In this document: one piece after another, positions 58,880-64,000 of the stretch
Layout of the letters: every line of letters begins with the position of its first letter
Numbering within the stretch: the stretch's first letter is position 1
NCBI RefSeq assembly: GCF_901709675.1
Contig: NC_051099.1
Span: forward strand, 5,706,001-5,770,000
DNA length: 64,000 nt
Direction: 5' to 3'
DNA from: Syngnathus acus
Taxonomy: Eukaryota; Chordata; Actinopteri; Syngnathiformes; Syngnathidae
Notes under the pieces: model-generated
Seen by the model: the letters and a program-made list of their open reading frames with translations, nothing else
Databases searched by the model: none
Told to the model about the DNA's origin: nothing
Position numbers and translations under genes: made by a program

Positions 58880-60458
58880 CTCAAGTGTAGGTCAAAAACA
58901 AAATATATATATTATGCCACTCATACTTTTCTGACCTTTACCGGTTTCACTTGACAGAAGACACGTCGATGCTCCCTCCTGCGGTTCGCCGTGCCTCCTG
59001 CTGATAGATATACGTCGAACATTAAAAGCCCCCCCTCCCTCTGAGCTTTTCTCAGCTGGCAAAGGAGCTCTTAAGTGGGTCACTATCAGCCATTGGTTCC
59101 AGACGTGGCGCTTCAGCTGGACACAGTCCATTTGGCAAATGAAATTGTGTCGAGGCGCAAGCGTACGTCTCGCCAGCCCGTCGGAGCAGATCCAACGCTA
59201 ATTGCATCGTTTTATTTAAGAGGAAGTGATCATCAGCGTCCTGGCTGGGTGTTGAAATCTCACCCGAGTGGAAATATTGACAACCATTTCCCGAATAACA
59301 TGAGGTAAAAAAATAGTGAACACCTTTGACGGGTGCGTTTATCGTTGATACCGTTTCCGTGAAACCGATACGAAGGCCGACATGTTTTAAGAAATATGTA
59401 ACATAGATGAAATGGCTTGTTTAGTGAATATACAAAATAGCTAGCGCGGCGTTAACCACAAAGCATGAAATCGTTTAAAAGCCAAAGTTTGAAAATGAGC
59501 CACATGCTGCTTCACAAAGACATTACCTGCTCCGCAGCCCCTTAGATGTTTATGAAAGGCAGTTTGCGAACGTGACTCAAATGTAAGGAAGTGAGTTGCA
59601 CACTTGAGTAAACATCCATATCGCACAGCCACCTACACTGAATTAGCAGTAATTACGAGTCGGCGTCAATACCCGAGGCTGTCAAGGCAAACAAATGCGC
59701 CGTATCGACCGACCCACTGGGGCTCCACCTCTCGCGTGCTTTTATTGTTTTCTTTGGGAATATGGAAACAAATAATCACTCTTCCTCCATTCGTGACAGC
59801 CTGGAGATGGGAGGCTCACATTTGGAAGCAAATCGTAGCCGCTTAGGTAATTAGGGCAACTGGCAAAAAAAACCAAGGTTGGAACAGTTTCAGGAGGTAA
59901 TCAACATTGAATTGAAGACTGGAAATTAAATGTTTCCACAACCTTGCTCATTTTTTTTTTGTGAATCATGAGATTAAAACCGACAAATTTGGCGGAAAAC
60001 TGAGGCAAAGCTAAAATCACCTTTGTACATCTTGCCTAGGATAGATGGCTAATATTTAGGCCCAAAAACCTTTCAAACCTAAAGCTGAGAACCTCAATCT
60101 CGCACTTTTGAAAGAATACAATTGTTTTTTGTACCATTTTTGAAGTTCAGCCAATTTACAGGTCAGTGGCAAGGCAGAGGGAAAAAAAAAAAGTGTAGTG
60201 CCATAAAAACTTTCAAACACATCAGAGTACCTCAAATAGCTCCAAAGTGCACTTTTGATGGGAGAAAGGATTATTTTAATTTCGGGCCTCTTTCAGGTCT
60301 GCCTAAAAACAGCCAATCTGTCCACATTCGTCGGCAATTTTGCACAAACCTGTGGATCGGTAAAGCCAATGGAAACAATTTTAATGAGGCGATCCTTTCA
60401 TCGTAAGAAAAATGACAAACAGCGATTCCCAGAGAACCATCTCAGCACCTGGAGCTCT

Positions 60459-60500
60459 AATAACTTGGATTTATATAGCGCCTTTCAAGGACGCACGCCT
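60459..60500. repeat. dispersed-repeat fragment with TTTATATAGCGCCTTTCAAG core
   Basis: Related to 21224-21270. The family is not assignable from the sequence. Confidence 0.45.
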
Positions 60501-62843
60501 ACATGGATTAGCGCGCCACACACATCAATTCAATAGCAACCTTCATTGAAGCGCTAAATCTTGCAACCACCTGAAGTCGACTTGACATTCACGTATCCCT
60601 TCCTCGGAACGGCAAAATAATATCGTTTGCTGACTCTAAGCGCTCGCAGGTTCGCTATTTATTTCTTCGGGAGCCGAGGAAACTGCAACGGCGGCGCATT
60701 CATCTTTTTCAGACGCGGCTAATAAGATGTAGTGAAACCTCCGGCGCGGAAACGACGGCGGATGTTATCAGCGCGCCGCACAAACACCTCTCCGGTCCTG
60801 TAAGAGTGTTGAATTATATGGTGGATGCAAGATGGAGAATTGGAGGGAAGACCCATTCCTCTATCTTGGAATGTGGACTCTTGCAGCTGCCACAGGTTAC
60901 TGAGGTTCACGTGAACATGCTCCCAACATGTTCCTAATTCCCTCTCCTGTTGTTTATGCTCATAGAGGTCAGCACTGAATTTAGCAACCATTATGAAGAT
61001 GACTCATTAGCATTTTGACACCATTGACAAAAATATATGAATACAGGTCAATCCGTTCAAGATGCTACGATGAATCGATCGCTTTTGTACGATTTTTGAG
61101 GCTCTGCTTTTGTATTTGCCAAATCCGACAAAAGTACGGGAATTTATATCGGCATCTCTTAAGATACTCTCCTGGCGGAGCTTCATCTGATAACGCCGGT
61201 GTATTACCATAACATTGCTTGAATCAGAAACATGAAGTTGGCCAAGTCGGTCAAAAAAAAAAAAAAAAGCTCCTGTGAAACGAAGAGGCTGGGAAATGCC
61301 GGAGGTGTGTTGCGTTTGTGTGCCGTTCACCCAGTGGCGTTTATTTTTCATAGTGGGCGAGATAGCTTTTGTTTCCTGCTGGCTGTGCGTTTATTTGCAC
61401 GAGTCCACCAAGGCTTCGTAGTCACTCTTTGCCTCCTTCCGTGTTTGTCTTGGCCTGGACCCACCCTCTTCCACCAGGGCCGGAGTTACAATATGGCCAA
61501 CGTGGGCAATGGCAAATATGATAAGGGACAAAAAATTGTTGTACGGTTCCAGGAAAGTAAAATCTTATTGACTGTGAAGGCTATATTCTGTTTCCTACTT
61601 CCCTTCCCAACTGATTATTTGTTTAGATAGCCTCTCATCTCCACACGCGTGTACATTTTTCTACCTTTAATGGTTGCCGAGCGGAAAAAGTGCTAAGTCA
61701 TTGCAGAAGGCGGCAAAGTGTATTTCTCCTGAACGCTCATTATGGAGGCTGCAGCTTGAACGCTGACTCAGCACCTTTCCTGACAACATTCTTTACCATT
61801 TGGACGTTAATTCATTGTCAGGGATCTTAAAAATTAGCTTTTTTTTAAATGAGGACACAAGGCTCCAATCCGAATATTTTCGGAATGATCTCTCAGGAAA
61901 CGAGCGGCAAAAGCGCCGTTGTCCTTGCTAAACTAAAGCAATCGTGACCTGAACAATGAAGCGCTCTTTAGTGTTTTTGCCCACATTTATTTGGTTTCGT
62001 GACAAGCGACAAATGACTCCACAGTAGTCGATATCTGCAAATTCCTTATCTTCCCTTCCTCTTTTGTCCACTGTTGACTTTTCCAGACGTAGGGAAAGGA
62101 GCTGTCAAGGGAGTGTGCGTTACGGTCAAAAGCCTTCAGCCTGAGTCGTGGCTCTCATCATTCAGCTATGCGCCATTTGCATAAGCAAAATGTGCCAGAG
62201 AAAGCCCAGTCTGCATTAACAATCTCGAGATGGAACGTGGCATTCCCTGGCAGGACGGAGGGAAAAGGAAAAAAAAAAAAAAAACTCCATCCAATCCATC
62301 ACTCACTCGAGTCGTTTGAATTTGGTCAAGCGTGAAACATTAATATTGTTCTAAGAAGCGAAGCGCTGCTTTTGCCGTCGTCGCAAGGAAAAATTTCCCG
62401 TCTGTTCTTTCTTCACTGCTAGTCAGCGCTAATAATGGTGCCTTGAGATACCAAAAGAGTGTTTCTGTTTCCGTTTACCATCAAACTAACCATGAAATAA
62501 ATAAAATTGGGTATTTCAAACAACCACTTATTACAGTTGCAACGCTCACAAATATCCCAGCTTCTACAAAACCATTTTCACATTTCTTCGTCACAACTTG
62601 TCTAGTGTCAAGTCTGATAAAACAAACACATATTTACTTGCGAGAGGATGACAAATAATCTGTTGCCGCTCTTTTTAATCACCATTTAAATCATCTCCCC
62701 CGCTGCCGCGATCCGCCGCTGCGGTCCTGTCGTTTTCCCTTTTATTTTTTGTTTTTGTGCGGCCTATCCCGTTTGCAGTCTGCACCTTCGCGGTCGTACA
62801 TCACTTTTATGGCGCCCGCGTTGTCTGATAAGCTACCCGGCGC

Positions 62844-62857
62844 GTTGCCATGACAAC
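62844..62857. promoter_or_regulatory. RFX X-box-like motif (one mismatch)
   Basis: GTTGCCATGACAAC has a perfect left half and one mismatch in the right half against GTNRCC-N2-RGYAAC. Confidence 0.25.
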
Positions 62858-64000
62858 GTCACATAAGGGGTTTGACGGAGGGTTACACCTGCAGCCTCGC
62901 TCCAACTGACGGTCATGAGGCTGCAGGGCAAATAAGTCCTTCTTCGGCACTGCATGTTGAATAAAAGTGCAAGATGGCATTCATGCCGTAAGAGTACTGG
63001 GTCATCATAAAGATGCTTGATGACATTTTTCCTCCACGTCTATATTTTATCTCACCGGGCTACATTATTATTATTTTCTAGATCATTAATACCCCTGCCA
63101 GGCAGGATATCAGTCCTTTTCATTAATTTGCTTGTGTGTGACTTACTGGCTGTAGTTTTGTAATTATGGGCTGCTACTTTGACTTCATTCCATGACCTCA
63201 AGACGTTTAGCTCACAACTCGCCGGCTCGTAAGATTTGCTATATGACCATTTTTAATCAGAGATTTCAGCAAGTTAAAAAATGCCCCATTCTGGTTGCAG
63301 TTCAAAAAACAAATTAAAGCCTTGGTTGGAGTTTTTGTCTTGAAACTTTGTAAAGCAGCATGTGGCTCATCATCTCTTCAAACGAGCATCTTGGACGGAC
63401 GGCCATGTGTTTGTGTCAAATTGACACACCAAGGGTTTACATTGTTTCCAAGCCTGATGGACAGAGACTTGGGGAGAGCCCGTGTCCAACTCGGCACTTA
63501 CGATGGCCGAAGAAGCAGAAAGCCAGATGGCGCATTGTGGAGTGCCTGAGAGAGCCATTTGACCAGCGTCTTGTGTTTCTTCTTCTCCCCCGGCACAAAA
63601 AGCTGCGCAGGAGATAAAGCCAGGCCGAGGGGTCGACGAGTTGACGTACTGCCGATTCACCCGGACGACATCGGTGTTAGCCACAGGAATGTGACCGAGC
63701 TGGAAGATGCCTCGGGGGCTTTTGTTTGCGTAAATAAGCGTGACGTGTCGACGGGTCCGACACCAAAGATAAACGAACAGCATGTAGACGCTGAAACGAT
63801 TCTTCTAGCGTCCACCGGTCGTCGGGCGACTGCGGGTGCTTTATGGTCACATCACGTCAACCAGTTTGGCTAGCTTATCTCCTTTTACGCACAACCAGTC
63901 TGGACAACCACACCAAAACTGTTGAGGAACCATTTGGATCTTCTTCTGTGCTGCGCCCCCCCCCAGCTACGAGCATACTTCGCCCTCCCACGCCACCAAG

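Larger units (their letters stand above)
20179..64000 (+). other. ncam1: ncam1 intron 1 (5' part, runs past the window)
   Basis: The intron begins at the exon 1 donor (GTGAGC, 20179-20184) and no later NCAM1 coding exon is found. I looked for acceptors followed by a phase-1 frame resembling the Ig1 start (VSLQVDIVPSQGEISVGES in human) and saw none. Acceptor-like sites near 62109 and 62779 give frames that do not match. The contents I can support are two strong recursive-splice-like sites (39085, 52680), transposon copies, microsatellites and four RFX-like motifs. A long first intron is characteristic of vertebrate NCAM1. Parts of it probably hold enhancers, but sequence alone does not show which. 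Confidence 0.75.

Noticed and set aside
8295-62182. POU octamers (ATTTGCAT at about 8295, 24473 and 62175)
   Set aside because: About two such 8-mers are expected by chance in 64 kb counting both strands, so three are not meaningful.
62075-62190. Acceptor-like site (CTTTTCCAG|ACGTAGGG) as another possible ncam1 exon
   Set aside because: The phase-1 frame is open for about 30 codons but lacks the Ig1 sequence, and no donor of good quality closes it.
62738-62830. Acceptor-like site (pyrimidine-rich, TTTGCAG|TCTGCACC) as a possible ncam1 exon 2
   Set aside because: The phase-1 frame reads VCTFAVVHHFYGARVV then a stop, with no resemblance to the NCAM1 Ig1 start.
63295-63873. Cluster of overlapping open frames on both strands (84, 85, 104 and 137 codons)
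   Set aside because: Overlapping frames on both strands indicate low stop density rather than a gene. None shows a domain, signal peptide or flanking splice pair, and none resembles NCAM1 exon 2.

Overview
The window looks like vertebrate, most likely teleost fish, nuclear DNA. It holds almost no continuous coding sequence, long stretches bounded by GT-AG type splice signals, CpG-rich promoter-like patches, many A/T homopolymers and microsatellites, and several families of short non-autonomous DNA transposons with terminal inverted repeats. Nothing here is bacterial, viral or organellar. I saw no tRNA, rRNA or CRISPR array by eye.

The anchor is one short coding exon on the + strand at 20127-20178. 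It encodes a 17-residue signal peptide (MLQIRDILWGFLYIACA) and ends in phase 1 at a strong donor (CAG|GTGAGC). Length, phase and residues match the first coding exon of NCAM1 (human MLQTKDLIWTLFFLGTA, then a phase-1 intron). Upstream lies a CpG-rich 5' UTR/promoter with a CG/TG alternating run and a CTG/CCG repeat. No second NCAM1 exon (Ig1 domain) is visible, so 20179-64000 is read as the 5' part of a very long first intron, at least 43.8 kb.

Within that intron are two strong candidate recursive splice sites, at 39084|39085 and 52679|52680. Each has a long pyrimidine tract, then CAG directly followed by a good 5' splice site (GTGAGT or GTAAGA). This suggests the intron is removed in steps. 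It is the most interesting signal in the window.

Upstream of ncam1, on the - strand, 5766-5694 is a signal-peptide first exon with a perfect Kozak context (CCACCATGG) and a phase-1 donor. It is the start of a second, divergently oriented gene for a secreted or membrane protein that I cannot name. Its first intron would fill 1-5693. Between the two genes a possible TATA-driven, two-exon - strand transcript (about 19350-19255, then 15565-15469) starts roughly half a kilobase from the ncam1 5' UTR, and is probably a divergent non-coding RNA.

The rest is intergenic or intronic. It contains at least six copies of a TA-flanked TIR element (CCGTATTTTCC...GGAAAATACGG) in at least two internal subfamilies, one TA-flanked element with CAGTGATCCCTCG termini, one intact hAT-type element with an 8-bp target duplication, two hAT-like remnants, a degenerate GAGACC-type tandem repeat and several microsatellites. 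The open reading frames elsewhere lack recognisable domains, often start at non-ATG codons and mostly follow low-complexity DNA. They are not annotated as genes.
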